39,688 nt of DNA, from positions 1 to 39,688 of the forward strand of contig JAMPAC010000023.1 of NCBI GenBank assembly GCA_023667395.1. Reading direction: 5' to 3'. Both the position numbers and the translations under genes were made by a program. This document shows, in pieces, positions 16,828-26,180 of this stretch. The number at the start of each line of letters is the position of its first letter. Positions within the stretch are counted from its first letter, which is position 1. Below the pieces are notes generated by a model. It made no database searches and was not told where the DNA came from. It saw nothing but the letters and a program-made list of their open reading frames with translations. Source of the stretch: Blautia sp. (lineage in GTDB: Bacteria; Bacillota; Clostridia; Lachnospirales; Lachnospiraceae).

Positions 16828-16878
16828 GTAACAGTTCAGTGCCCTGTCTGAACTGTTACCATCTTTCTTTGAAGTATA
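16828..16878 (-). promoter_or_regulatory. Exporter promoter with perfect 12-base palindrome
   Basis: GTAACAGTTCAG (16828-16839) and CTGAACTGTTAC (16848-16859) form a perfect 12-base inverted repeat with an 8-base spacer. An extended -10 (TGG TATACT, TATACT at 16873-16878) lies just upstream on the minus strand. The palindrome would therefore fall at or just after the transcription start of the exporter operon, as expected for a repressor operator or a leader hairpin. No T-tract follows. Confidence 0.6.
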
Positions 16879-16898
16879 CCATAATTTTGTCGGTTTCA

Positions 16899-17774
16899 CT
16901 ATCCTGTTTTTCCATAAGTTTCCGGCCAAAATCTGCAGACCGCCATCCGGTACCCCTCCGGCTCATCATATTCTTCCCAGACCAGGCCGTCCTCATGCCC
17001 CAATCCCTTTTCCTCAGCACAGGCGGCTTCTTCTCCCGCAGATACATCTTCCCAGAAACATTTTCCCATCACTCCCGCGATGCCCTCCCCGGTAAGCTTG
17101 CCGTAAGCCTCTTTCCTGACCCACATGCGGAAAAACATCTTCTGACGCAGTTCCCCGTCCCCGCAGGCCTCCAGCGCCCGGCGCTCCGGATCGGCAAAAA
17201 ACCGCCTCGCCAGACGCAGCGCGCGGTCTCCCTGGATCTTCTGGATATCCACGCCGATCTCCCGTTCAGACACCCCGCAGAAAACATAGTCCCCGGAATG
17301 GGAAATATTGAACTGCAAGGGCACATCCAGTAGATATGGTTTGCCGTTGTTGCCGTATCTGTAACGGTTCTCCGCCACATCCCGGCCCAAGATCAAGAGC
17401 AGTTCTTCCACGGAAAAGCGTTCCAACTCTGGCGGTTCCGCCCAGGGCTCTATCCGCGTTCCTGCCCATCCCGCATCCGGCTCCGCCCAGGGTTCTATTC
17501 GCGGTTCCGCCCGCGACCCTATCCACAGTTCCTCCAGACACCCTGCCCCTAATTCCGACCCGCATTCTGTCCGGCAATATACCCTATAATCCTTCAGCGC
17601 TTTCTGGATCAGCAGTCCCGCACCCGTGCACGCTGCCCGCGCCCTGATATTTTTCAGGGAAAGGACTTTCTGCCTGCGCTCCCTGTCCATGCGGTCAAAA
17701 GCCTCACGGAAAAGGACATCTCCGCCGCTTTCCAGCATCCGCCCTATATTCAGCAGATATCGTTTCTCCAGCAT
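16899..17774 (-). CDS. 4'-phosphopantetheinyl transferase, Sfp-like
   Basis: 291 residues. FNISHSGDYVFCGV, the Mg-binding GVDIQKI and FFRMWVRKEAYGKLTGEG match the Sfp/AcpT family, which attaches the phosphopantetheine arm of CoA to carrier proteins. ATG at 17774 has GGAG at good spacing, and homology starts there (YLLNIG...). Around residues 85-115 there is a duplicated RIEPWAEP peptide from an imperfect 27-base tandem repeat. That makes the linker longer than usual. No carrier-protein synthase is nearby. Confidence 0.88.
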   Translation of the reverse strand: MLEKRYLLNIGRMLESGGDVLFREAFDRMDRERRQKVLSLKNIRARAACTGAGLLIQKALKDYRVYCRTECGSELGAGCLEELWIGSRAEPRIEPWAEPDAGWAGTRIEPWAEPPELERFSVEELLLILGRDVAENRYRYGNNGKPYLLDVPLQFNISHSGDYVFCGVSEREIGVDIQKIQGDRALRLARRFFADPERRALEACGDGELRQKMFFRMWVRKEAYGKLTGEGIAGVMGKCFWEDVSAGEEAACAEEKGLGHEDGLVWEEYDEPEGYRMAVCRFWPETYGKTG

Positions 17775-17809
17775 CCCATTCTCCAATAAACTTCCCCGGT
17801 GCAAGCACT

Positions 17810-17848
17810 CAAACGCCACAAGGGCGTTTGCCTCCTGCTTCGCAGGAG
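17810..17848. repeat. Tandem small hairpins
   Basis: Two adjacent perfect hairpins: CAAACGCC/GGCGTTTG (17810-17817, 17823-17830) and CTCCTGC/GCAGGAG (17832-17838, 17842-17848). They lie in the spacer before the phosphopantetheinyl transferase. No T-tract is present. Confidence 0.55.
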
Positions 17849-17955
17849 CGGGGAATGTACCCGCTCTCATTCATCACGCTGTCCCCTGAAAACAGCGTCT
17901 TCTTTCCCCACGGGTCATCTCAATTCCCGCAGAAAACACTCCCGCCTTTCGCTCA

Positions 17956-19293
17956 TCACCCGCCGCTTTCCTCCGCCGACAGCAGCCCGTCCGCCGTATA
18001 ACGGTTGGTTGCGTTCCATAAAAACCATTCCTCATATCCCGCGTCATACACCGCCTGTATCTGACTGCGGATTTCGTCCCCATTATAGGAAATATGCCCC
18101 TGCACCCAGGTGGCGGTAAACGCCTGGAGCCAGGGGCGCACCACGGCTCTCTGCCCCTCCGGCACCGCCGCCAGTTCCTCCCGGGAATCCGTCAGCGCTT
18201 CCAGCACCGTCTCATAGGGATGGGCGTCCGGCACCGCCAGGCCAAACACGCCGTTGCCGTAGTGGGAGGGGTAGACCATGGGGCAGAGCGCCCTGACCGT
18301 CTGCCCCAGCCGGACATAATCCTGCCCGACCCGCTCCACATCCGTCTCGCTTCCGATGATCGTACCGAACACATCCGCCGTCACCGGTATGCCCTTTTCA
18401 TCCAGCCGCTCCGTGGCATAAGCAAGAAAATCCGTGATCGCCTGCTGCTTCGGATAGGCCTCCATATCCACGCCGTAATCCGCCTGATCCGCGTCCTCCC
18501 CGATGGGGAACCGGACATAGTCAAACTGGATCTCGTCAAATCCGTCCTCCGCCGCCTGCAGGGCAACATCCGTCAGATATTCCCATACCCCCTGCTCATA
18601 GGGATTGACCCAGGCCAGGCCGTTGGCATCCACGATGGGCGTTTTGTCCGGTTTCGTCAGCGCCAGCTCGGGACGGTTCTTCGCCAGGCAGGGATCCTTG
18701 AAGCAGACAATCCTGGCTATGGTATAGACCCCGTGCTCTTTCAGCTGCGCCATCAGGCCCTCCATATCCCTGATATAATTCACGCAGGCTCCCATATTCC
18801 CGGCGCTTTCCAGTTCCATGGCATAAGTGATCTGTCCCTCGTCATTTTTCACATCGATGACCATGGCGTTCAGTTCCGTCTCATCCACCAGGGTCAACAG
18901 ATCCTGGAATCCCCCGCTTCCCGCCATGGGGCCGGTGACATAGATCCCCTTTACCTTGAGATGGGTGTCCGCCCAGATTTCCTGCGCCGTTTCCGGCTGT
19001 CCGCCCTCACCGTCCTGTTCCGCGTCCTGCCCGTCCGCCTCCGGAACCCCAGGGACATCCTCCGCCAGCACAGGCCCGCCGGTCAATACGGCGCCAACCT
19101 CCTCCGGTCTGTCTGTCCGCAGCAGCTTCATCCCCAGCGCAAAACCCGCGCCCAACAGCAGAAGCACCGCCATAACAGACAAAACGGCGATTCTCCGCCT
19201 TTTCCGCTTTCTCTCCCTTTCGCGGCTGCTCTGGTAACTGAATCTCTGATAACTGTAAGTTCTTCTTCTGCGCCTTGCCATTTTGATAACCAT
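17956..19293 (-). CDS. DUF4015 putative glycoside hydrolase, membrane-anchored
   Basis: 445 residues. A very basic N-terminus (RRRRR, then KRKRRR) leads into one hydrophobic helix (IAVLSVMAVLLLLGAGFALG), so it is a type II membrane protein or uncleaved anchor. After a Glu/Gln/Asp-rich linker comes KGIYVTGPMAG, MVIDVKNDEGQITY, FDEIQFDYVRFP and VTADVFGTI, diagnostic for the DUF4015 TIM-barrel glycosidase-like family. The start is ATG 19293 or 19281; neither is ideally spaced from GGAAAGG. A cell-envelope polysaccharide is a plausible substrate. It lies after the aspS terminator, so probably a separate unit. Confidence 0.88.
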   Translation of the reverse strand: MVIKMARRRRRTYSYQRFSYQSSRERERKRKRRRIAVLSVMAVLLLLGAGFALGMKLLRTDRPEEVGAVLTGGPVLAEDVPGVPEADGQDAEQDGEGGQPETAQEIWADTHLKVKGIYVTGPMAGSGGFQDLLTLVDETELNAMVIDVKNDEGQITYAMELESAGNMGACVNYIRDMEGLMAQLKEHGVYTIARIVCFKDPCLAKNRPELALTKPDKTPIVDANGLAWVNPYEQGVWEYLTDVALQAAEDGFDEIQFDYVRFPIGEDADQADYGVDMEAYPKQQAITDFLAYATERLDEKGIPVTADVFGTIIGSETDVERVGQDYVRLGQTVRALCPMVYPSHYGNGVFGLAVPDAHPYETVLEALTDSREELAAVPEGQRAVVRPWLQAFTATWVQGHISYNGDEIRSQIQAVYDAGYEEWFLWNATNRYTADGLLSAEESGG

Positions 19294-19372
19294 GCCTTTC
19301 CGCAGTCCGCCCGGGGCTGCGCTCTTCCAAACTGCCGCAGCCATGCCGCCACGGCTCCCCAGACAGATTCAC

Positions 19373-19414
19373 AAAAGCCGACAACTCCAGCATTCACGCG
19401 GGATGTCGGCTTTT
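19373..19414 (-). terminator. Terminator after aspS
   Basis: AAAAGCCGACA (19373-19383) pairs perfectly with TGTCGGCTTTT (19404-19414) around a 20-base loop. It lies just after the aspS stop on the minus strand, and the stem itself ends in a T-run. Confidence 0.8.
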
Positions 19415-19438
19415 ATAAAATTAAAGTAACACAGGAAA

Positions 19439-21232
19439 TCAGTCCGCCTCTGTCTTCACGACTTTCAGGCACAACTCTTCCAACTGCTTCTCATCCACCA
19501 GATTGGGAGCGTCCGACATCAGGCAGGAGGCATCCTTCACCTTGGGGAACGCAATCACTTCCCGGATATTGTCCGCTTTCACCAGCAGCATCACAAACCG
19601 GTCAAACCCGATGGCCAGCCCTGCGTGAGGGGGCACGCCGTACTTGAAAGCATCCAGCAGGAATCCGAACTGCTCATGAGCCTTTTCATTGGTGAAACCA
19701 AGGGCGCGGAACATCCTCTCCTGGATATCCGCCTGGAAGATCCTCACGCTGCCGCCTCCCAGTTCCACGCCGTTCAACACGATATCATAAGCCTTCGCCC
19801 GAACCTTTCCGGGATCGCTCTCCAAAAGGGGCAGATCCTCCTCCATGGGCATGGTGAAAGGATGATGCATGGCCACATACCGCTCCTCCTCGTCGCTCCA
19901 CTCAAACTGCGGAAACTCCGTCACCCACAGGAAATCAAACCTGTCATCATCGATCAGGCTCAGCTGTTTCGCCAGCTCAATGCGGAGCGCGCCCAGCACA
20001 GACCACACGATCTTCAGCCTGTCGGCGGCAAATAAGAGCAGATCCCCCGCCTCGCCGCCCATGGCCGTCACCAGGGCTTTCAGTTCCTCCTCCGTCATGA
20101 ATTTGGCAAAAGAGGATTTATAAGTACCGTCAGGCAGCACGGACAGATAAGCCAGTCCTTTTGCGCCGTAACCTTTCGCGAACTCCACCAGGGCGTCGAT
20201 CTTCTTTCTGGGCATTTCCGCCTGCCCCTTTACATTGATGCCCCGCACGCTGCCGCCTGCCTCCAGTGCGCCGGTGAACACGCCGAATCCGCATCCCTTC
20301 ACCACTTCGGACACATCCACAAGTTCCATGCCGAAACGGGTGTCCGGCTTGTCGGAACCAAAGCGGTTCATGGCCTCGTCCCAGGTCATGCGCTTCAGGG
20401 GCAGCTGCACATCCAGGCCGATGGCTTCCTTGCAGACCCTCGCCACCATCCGCTCGGTGGCGTCGATCACATCATCCACATCCACAAAGGACATCTCCAG
20501 GTCGATCTGGGTAAATTCCGGCTGTCTGTCCGCCCGCAGATCCTCGTCGCGGAAACATTTCGCGATCTGGAAATACCTGTCGTAACCGGAGCACATCAGA
20601 AGCTGCTTGAAGATCTGGGGGGACTGGGGCAGCGCGTAAAAGCTGCCGGGATGCACACGGCTGGGCACCAGGTAGTCCCTCGCCCCCTCCGGCGTGGATT
20701 TATTCAATATGGGGGTCTCGATCTCCAGAAACCCCTCTTCGCTCAGGAAATTGCGCGCCGTGGCGGCAATCCTGCTCCGGAGCATGAGATTGCGCTGGAT
20801 GTCAGGCCGTCTTAAGTCCAGGTAACGATATTTCAGGCGCAGTTCCTCCTTTGTCCTGGAATCCGCCTCAATGGGGAAAGGAGGGGTCTCCGCCTCCGCA
20901 AGGATGCGCAGGGACTCCGCCCGCACCTCGATCTCGCCGGTGGCAAGGTTCTCATTCACCGCGCCCTCGCGCCTGGTCACTTTGCCCACCACCGCTGCCA
21001 CGAATTCGCTTCTCAGCTTCTCGGCCTTCCCGAAATTCTCCGCGCCGCAGTCGCTTTCCTCGAAGATTACCTGCAGGATACCGGAACGGTCCCTGAGATC
21101 CACGAAAATGATGCCGCCCTTATTTCTCTGTTTCTGCACCCATCCCATCACGGTGACGGTCTGCCCCACGTTTGCCGTGGACAGTTCGCCGCAGCGGTGG
21201 GTTCTCTTTAAACCACTCATTGATTCCGCCAT
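19439..21232 (-). CDS. aspS: Aspartate--tRNA ligase
   Basis: 597 residues, the standard bacterial AspRS length. The N-terminal OB-fold (anticodon binding, VTVMGWVQKQRNKGGIIFVDLRDRSG), class II motif 2 (FRDEDLRADRQPEFTQID), the GAD insertion domain, and motif 3 (GLAIGFDRFVML) are all visible. ATG at 21232 has GGAG 8 bases upstream. It follows the DUF6020-type gene and hisS on the same strand. Confidence 0.98.
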   Translation of the reverse strand: MAESMSGLKRTHRCGELSTANVGQTVTVMGWVQKQRNKGGIIFVDLRDRSGILQVIFEESDCGAENFGKAEKLRSEFVAAVVGKVTRREGAVNENLATGEIEVRAESLRILAEAETPPFPIEADSRTKEELRLKYRYLDLRRPDIQRNLMLRSRIAATARNFLSEEGFLEIETPILNKSTPEGARDYLVPSRVHPGSFYALPQSPQIFKQLLMCSGYDRYFQIAKCFRDEDLRADRQPEFTQIDLEMSFVDVDDVIDATERMVARVCKEAIGLDVQLPLKRMTWDEAMNRFGSDKPDTRFGMELVDVSEVVKGCGFGVFTGALEAGGSVRGINVKGQAEMPRKKIDALVEFAKGYGAKGLAYLSVLPDGTYKSSFAKFMTEEELKALVTAMGGEAGDLLLFAADRLKIVWSVLGALRIELAKQLSLIDDDRFDFLWVTEFPQFEWSDEEERYVAMHHPFTMPMEEDLPLLESDPGKVRAKAYDIVLNGVELGGGSVRIFQADIQERMFRALGFTNEKAHEQFGFLLDAFKYGVPPHAGLAIGFDRFVMLLVKADNIREVIAFPKVKDASCLMSDAPNLVDEKQLEELCLKVVKTEAD

Positions 21233-21288
21233 GTTTCTATCTCCTCTCAATCTGCCTTTCGGCCATATATTTACCTGTCGTCAGGCTT

Positions 21289-23043
21289 TTATCGATCCTT
21301 TTCCGGCCTCTCCGCAAAGGGCGCGAGCAACAGGAACGGGATCGTACAAAATACGGTATATGCGTATCTGAATTCTGAAAAGACCGGCGTCGCCACCAGG
21401 AGCGTCAGCACCACCGCCAGCGTGGGCAGCGTCAGGAATACCGACACCCTGTCCCGGCGGATCAGGCCAAGATAGAGCAGGATCGCCACGATCCACACAT
21501 AAACCCCGATACACAGAAAAATAACAAGTGTATTTGATGTTTCATACAGTTCCAGATATTGTTCCAACAGTTCAAGCGCCCCCTCTGAATTTACGCTTTC
21601 CTGTATCCCCAGGTCATTGTCCAGGACTCCTTTGAACCATTTCCAATTGCTGTAACCGCCGTTCCAGAAGCCCCTTGTCTCATCGATCCAGGCCTCAATA
21701 TATTGAACCGGATGGGAAATACCCAGTTCCACATACAATTTCAGGAATTTACCCTTGTGCTCCGTCAGGAATGCCTGATTTCCTTCCCCTCTGATCAGGT
21801 TCTTTAAAGGATCGAAGAAAAATGACACATACGCCTCTGGAATCCGATCCACCTCCAGAACCCCCCCCAACAATTCCCGCTGTTCCTCCGTAAGGTCGTT
21901 GCAGGCTACCACCACCCGCGCAACCTGCTGCGCAGGTATGGAAAGGGATTCTATGGTATCCGGCTGGCTCACATGCAGCGCCGCAAGAAGCGGATGCTTT
22001 CCAAGGAAGGCCACAACGATCATCAATAAGAAACCGATGGACAACCGCCTGTACTTACCGCGGAACAGTATGAAAAAACCTGCAAGGGCGATCAGCAGCG
22101 CCACGAATCCATTGCTCCTGAACAGACACATCCCCAGGCCGCCTGCCAGGCACACGCCCCGGTCAAGAAGCCGGTGGCGGCCAATGTCTGCAAGCACCCT
22201 GTAGGCCGAAACGGTAAACAACAAAACAAATCCGGCAAACCAGATATCCTTCCACATGGTGAAACTATACATGATGTGAAACGGCATGACCGTATAAAAT
22301 AACACACAGAATGCAATCCTGCTCCCGGGTATCCCCGCCTGATATAATGTGACCATGGCAAATGCAAAACATCCTGCTATGAACAGGATCTGCAGCACAC
22401 TGTATACCGCCACCGCCGCGTTGACGCTGCCAAAGAGCGCGTATCCCGCTTTCAGGAAGAGTCCGATCAGCATCGTATGATAAAAAGGATGATGGTTCGA
22501 GTACTGCCCGGATACCAGCTGCGCGACCTGATCCACGCTGTCATTCGTCAGATTGCCCGGATAGGCGCACAGAAACAGTACCAGCAGATTTAAGGCTGCC
22601 ATGGGCAGCGCCGAAAACAAAAATACCGCCGCACAGGGAACCTTTCCGCCCGCATTCGCCCTTTGGAAAGAAAAATTTCTCAACTTTCCCGCCGCATAGA
22701 GGAGAATGTTCCAGAAAACGCAAAAACTGCCCAGGAAAACTCCCGCGGCGGAAAGGAACCTGCCCCTCCGCGAATCCGTTATCCGCATGAACATCTCATA
22801 ATTTGCCGCCGCTATCGCCAGGGCAAACCCCAGGGCAAAGAACCACGTCAGCATTCTTTCCCTTTTATCTGAAAACGACGCCTGTTCCCGCCAGTTAATG
22901 CCACAGGCAAACATCCCCGCCATGCCGATCAACAGGTACGCCGCATAATAGGAATCCGAACTCAGCATAGTGCACAACAAATAGAAGATTGCCAGGATCT
23001 GAAACGCCGCAGCGGCATGTTTCCATTTGTTTTCCTTTAACAT
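21289..23043 (-). CDS. Polytopic membrane protein, DUF6020-type
   Basis: 584 residues with roughly eleven to thirteen hydrophobic helices. A conserved-looking loop, AYPGNLTNDSVDQV followed by QYSNHHPFYHT, resembles the catalytic loop of membrane glycosyltransferases of the GT-C/GT39 type. A soluble loop of about 100 residues occurs near residues 370-470. ATG at 23043 lies 3 bases past the hisS stop codon, so it is probably translated by coupling. It likely transfers a sugar from a lipid carrier at the membrane, but the acceptor is unknown. Confidence 0.8.
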   Translation of the reverse strand: MLKENKWKHAAAAFQILAIFYLLCTMLSSDSYYAAYLLIGMAGMFACGINWREQASFSDKRERMLTWFFALGFALAIAAANYEMFMRITDSRRGRFLSAAGVFLGSFCVFWNILLYAAGKLRNFSFQRANAGGKVPCAAVFLFSALPMAALNLLVLFLCAYPGNLTNDSVDQVAQLVSGQYSNHHPFYHTMLIGLFLKAGYALFGSVNAAVAVYSVLQILFIAGCFAFAMVTLYQAGIPGSRIAFCVLFYTVMPFHIMYSFTMWKDIWFAGFVLLFTVSAYRVLADIGRHRLLDRGVCLAGGLGMCLFRSNGFVALLIALAGFFILFRGKYRRLSIGFLLMIVVAFLGKHPLLAALHVSQPDTIESLSIPAQQVARVVVACNDLTEEQRELLGGVLEVDRIPEAYVSFFFDPLKNLIRGEGNQAFLTEHKGKFLKLYVELGISHPVQYIEAWIDETRGFWNGGYSNWKWFKGVLDNDLGIQESVNSEGALELLEQYLELYETSNTLVIFLCIGVYVWIVAILLYLGLIRRDRVSVFLTLPTLAVVLTLLVATPVFSEFRYAYTVFCTIPFLLLAPFAERPEKDR

Positions 23044-23045
23044 CA

Positions 23046-24308
23046 CTAATTCTTCAGCCCTTCCTTATAGAACTCCTCAAACTCCTCATAGCCCTGCGCC
23101 GTCAGCTGCTCTTTCTGGAACTTCTTATTCTTGTTCATGCGGGCCACCAGCACCTGGGAGCCGTCCTTGCGCCTCTCCTGGGCTTTGGCAATGATCTGGC
23201 AGAGCCGCTCGCCGCCCACGCCCTTTTCAATCAGATATGCCACTTTTTCAGACTGCGTGGGCACTTGAAACCCATTCTCCAGGAGCAGCATGATGATCCG
23301 CTCAAATCCAATGGAGAAACCGCAGGCCGGAACATCCTTACCGGTAAACTTCCCCACCATCTTATCATAACGTCCGCCGCCCCCGCAGCTTCCGCCAAAT
23401 TCCGGAATGGCGATCTCAAAGATCGTGCCGGTATAGTAGGACATTCCCCTGACCAGCGTGGCGTCAAACACCATCTTAAAGTCGGCGGCTTTGGTGGCGC
23501 TTACGCTGTCGATGATCTCCCGCAGACTTTCCGTGACGGCGGGTTCCAGCACACTTTCCAGCTTCTCCGCCAGGTATGCCACTCCGTCGTCAGCCTTTTC
23601 CAGCCCCCGGTACAGTTCCAGATATTTTTCAACCGCTTCTTTCGGGAAACCGTTTTCCAGAAGTTCCGCTTCCACGCCGTCCATGCCGATCTTGTCCATC
23701 TTATCCAGGGTAATGAACACACTGTCGTAAGATTCCTCCAAAAAGCCGCTGTATGCCGCCATGGCCTTTAAGATCTGTCTGTCGTTGATGCGGATCTCAA
23801 ACCCCTTAAAGCCCAGCTTTCCCAGGGTGGTCGTGGTGGCCAGGATCAGTTCGATCTCCGCCAGGTTGGAAGGCTCCCCCAGGATGTCGATATCACACTG
23901 CATGAACTGACGGAAACGCCCTCTCTGGGGACGATCCGCACGCCACACATTGCCCATCTGCAATGCCTTAAAGGGCGCGGGAAGATTCGCCGCATTGTTG
24001 GAGTAATAGCGCACCAGGGGGACCGTCAGGTCATAGCGCATCCCCGCGTCCACCACATCCTCCTCTTTCACGGCTTCCGCCAGGTTCAGCTTCTCGCCCC
24101 GTTTTAAGATCTTGAAGATCAGCTTCTCATTCTCACCGCCCTGCTTATTGCTCAGGTTCGCAATATTCTCCATACAGGGCGTCTCAATGGAGGTAAACCC
24201 GAATTTGCCGTAAGTATCCTTGATCACACTGATCACATAATCCCGGATCTCCATCTCCTCCGGCAGAATATCTTTCATGCCCGTCACAGGCTTCTTCACC
24301 AGCGCCAT
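23046..24308 (-). CDS. hisS: Histidine--tRNA ligase
   Basis: 420 residues. Class II synthetase motifs are clear: motif 2 WRADRPQRGRFRQFMQCDIDI, the histidine-binding LVRGMSYYTGTIFE and motif 3 ACGFSIGFERI. The C-terminus has the anticodon-binding fold. GGAG precedes the ATG at 24308 and a near-ideal promoter lies upstream. It heads hisS - DUF6020 - aspS. Confidence 0.98.
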   Translation of the reverse strand: MALVKKPVTGMKDILPEEMEIRDYVISVIKDTYGKFGFTSIETPCMENIANLSNKQGGENEKLIFKILKRGEKLNLAEAVKEEDVVDAGMRYDLTVPLVRYYSNNAANLPAPFKALQMGNVWRADRPQRGRFRQFMQCDIDILGEPSNLAEIELILATTTTLGKLGFKGFEIRINDRQILKAMAAYSGFLEESYDSVFITLDKMDKIGMDGVEAELLENGFPKEAVEKYLELYRGLEKADDGVAYLAEKLESVLEPAVTESLREIIDSVSATKAADFKMVFDATLVRGMSYYTGTIFEIAIPEFGGSCGGGGRYDKMVGKFTGKDVPACGFSIGFERIIMLLLENGFQVPTQSEKVAYLIEKGVGGERLCQIIAKAQERRKDGSQVLVARMNKNKKFQKEQLTAQGYEEFEEFYKEGLKN

Positions 24309-24346
24309 ACTCTCTCCCTGCCTTGCCTTTCCGTTTTTCTCAATAT

Positions 24347-24375
24347 ATGATACTTTTTTTTCTTTCCGCTGTCAA
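24347..24375 (-). promoter_or_regulatory. hisS promoter
   Basis: On the minus strand, TTGACA (24370-24375), a 17-base AT-rich spacer, then TATCAT (24347-24352): near-consensus sigma-70/SigA. It lies about 40 bases upstream of the hisS start. No T-box leader is visible, which is notable for a synthetase gene in this group. Confidence 0.85.
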
Positions 24376-24461
24376 CGTTTCATGGGAATATTTGACGGAA
24401 AGTATTGCTGTTCACCATTCCGCATGGTAGAAAGCGCCCTCCATAGAACTGATGATATATG

Positions 24462-24686
24462 CTATCCTGCGGGCGGGCAGGACGCAGTAAGGATACGACA
24501 GATAAAGCAGCGCTGACGATCCGCGCTGCCTGTGATATTCCATGGTTTTCCATGATGCCCCTCCGCCACACGCTGGATATTGGCGCGGATCTCATTCTCA
24601 ATGATTACTCCTGTCCTGGAAACTTTCTGTTTCACTTCGGTCAGATCCCGCTTCATTCCCTGCACTTCCGTCCGCAGGATGGTCAA
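24462..24686 (-). pseudogene. Remnant of a helical hypothetical protein
   Basis: The frame reads TILRTEVQGMKRDLTEVKQK and then VIIENEIRANIQRVAEGHH, a coiled-coil segment resembling a common family of small Clostridia proteins with an IENEIRxNI motif. After GHHGKPW the similarity stops, and there is no clear start codon or ribosome site. It looks like a decayed gene in the 390-base gap between hisS and the solute-binding protein. The remainder of that gap holds the hisS promoter. Confidence 0.5.
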
Positions 24687-24698
24687 GCGTTTTCGCGC

Positions 24699-26180
24699 CT
24701 ATCTGTGCTCGTCCAGGTACAGCTGCACCCGGTTCCCGATCTTCTCCGCCGTCTGCTCTGCGGTCAGTATCCCGGCATTGTAGCCGCCAATCTCCTCCGC
24801 AATGATCTGGCCGATGGCGGACTGATCCCGCAGGGAGCGCCTGTCCGCCAGGGCGATGATCTTGCGCAGTTCCTCCACATCCTCCGCCGAGTTGGCGTAG
24901 AAGTCCGGCACCTCCCCTTCCCCCTGCATCAGTGGAACAGGATTCCCCTCATAATACCGTTGCACCATGGACTGCCCCAATTCTTCCTCCAGCCGCTGCC
25001 GGTTGACGGGAAACCCATAAAATACATTGGAAAAAATGTGGTGATGCTCCTCGTCCGTGTCCTTGATCCAGTCCCCGTCGATAAAAAATTCCACGAAATC
25101 CCAGGCTCCCTCCGGGCATTTGCTGTACGCGCCAATCCCCAGGGACTGATCCGGGGAAAAACCGACGCACACACCCGTGCCCTGACTGCAGGGCCAGCCT
25201 TTCACCGCCATGTTGTCCCCGAACAGCCAGTGAAGGTACTGCACATCCGCCATCTGCCCGATTCCCCCGCAGTCGGCCAGGTGAATCCCCGACTCCACGC
25301 TCTCCCTGGTCGTCCTGACAAACTCGCCGTGGTCGGTGACCCTGCCAAATTCCAGGATACGGTAAAATTCCTCCTTACCAAAATCCGCCGTGCCCGCATC
25401 CCAGTCCACATAGTCCTCAATGGAATACTGCACCAGCCGTTCCACCGTCCGCACGCCGCCCCTGCCCAGCGCCGATCCGTCCCGCCCGCACCTGGCAAAG
25501 CTTTCCATCATTTCTTCCATGGTCCAGCCGGTCTCCATGCCAAGCCTGGAGCCGTCCCCCGCAATGAACGCCAGGGTGAAGGCGGGCGATATCTCATAAA
25601 GGGCATCCCCCGTCTGCCCGCATTCCAGGATATTCCCCAGGTACTTCTGCTGCTTTTCCTCCGGGGTCAGCAGCGTATTGAGATCCAGCAGCGCCCCTGC
25701 ATACCCTATTTCGTCCGCGACCAGGTCGCCAAAGAGAATGACATCCGTCTTTCCGGCGGCAAGATCCATGCGCAGCCTGTCATAGGAGGCCTCATATACA
25801 ACCTCAGACCATTCTGCAGGCAGGTAATCCACGATCTCAACCTCATATTTTCCGTTACGGGCATTGTAGAGTTCCACTGCGTCCTCCAGCTGCCATGGCA
25901 CATACACCCCTCCCAGCGTCAGGGTGATCCGTCCGCCGTTTTGTGCCTGATTATCCTGCGCCTGACCACTTTGTCCCTGACCGTTTTGATCCCAGGTGTC
26001 CTGTTCCTGATTCCTTTGTCCCGTGCCGCCCTGACCCTGCTCTTCCGAACCGGTTCCCGCCGACCCCATTGGCTGTCCGCCCAAGGCTGCCGCCGGCTCA
26101 TTGCCGCATCCTGAAAGCAGCGCCACGCCCAAAGTCATTCCTAATGCTTTCCTCCCAAACAACTTCCATAATCTCTTCAT
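24699..26180 (-). CDS. Extracellular solute-binding lipoprotein, family 1-like
   Basis: 493 residues. The signal peptide ends in a lipobox (LLSGCGN), so it is a lipoprotein. A Gln/Asn/Gly-rich linker of about 45 residues follows, then a domain resembling ABC sugar-binding proteins (ITLTLGGVYVPWQLEDAVELYN, KYEVEIVDYL, LGIGAYSKCPEGAWDFVEFF). No permease or ATPase gene lies beside it, so it is an orphan binding protein or sensor. ATG at 26180 has AAGGGG upstream. Its ligand cannot be named from sequence. Confidence 0.82.
   Translation of the reverse strand: MKRLWKLFGRKALGMTLGVALLSGCGNEPAAALGGQPMGSAGTGSEEQGQGGTGQRNQEQDTWDQNGQGQSGQAQDNQAQNGGRITLTLGGVYVPWQLEDAVELYNARNGKYEVEIVDYLPAEWSEVVYEASYDRLRMDLAAGKTDVILFGDLVADEIGYAGALLDLNTLLTPEEKQQKYLGNILECGQTGDALYEISPAFTLAFIAGDGSRLGMETGWTMEEMMESFARCGRDGSALGRGGVRTVERLVQYSIEDYVDWDAGTADFGKEEFYRILEFGRVTDHGEFVRTTRESVESGIHLADCGGIGQMADVQYLHWLFGDNMAVKGWPCSQGTGVCVGFSPDQSLGIGAYSKCPEGAWDFVEFFIDGDWIKDTDEEHHHIFSNVFYGFPVNRQRLEEELGQSMVQRYYEGNPVPLMQGEGEVPDFYANSAEDVEELRKIIALADRRSLRDQSAIGQIIAEEIGGYNAGILTAEQTAEKIGNRVQLYLDEHR

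Noticed and set aside
24309-24440. A T-box leader upstream of hisS
   Set aside because: The promoter lies about 40 bases from the start, leaving no room for a T-box, and no specifier or antiterminator sequence is visible.
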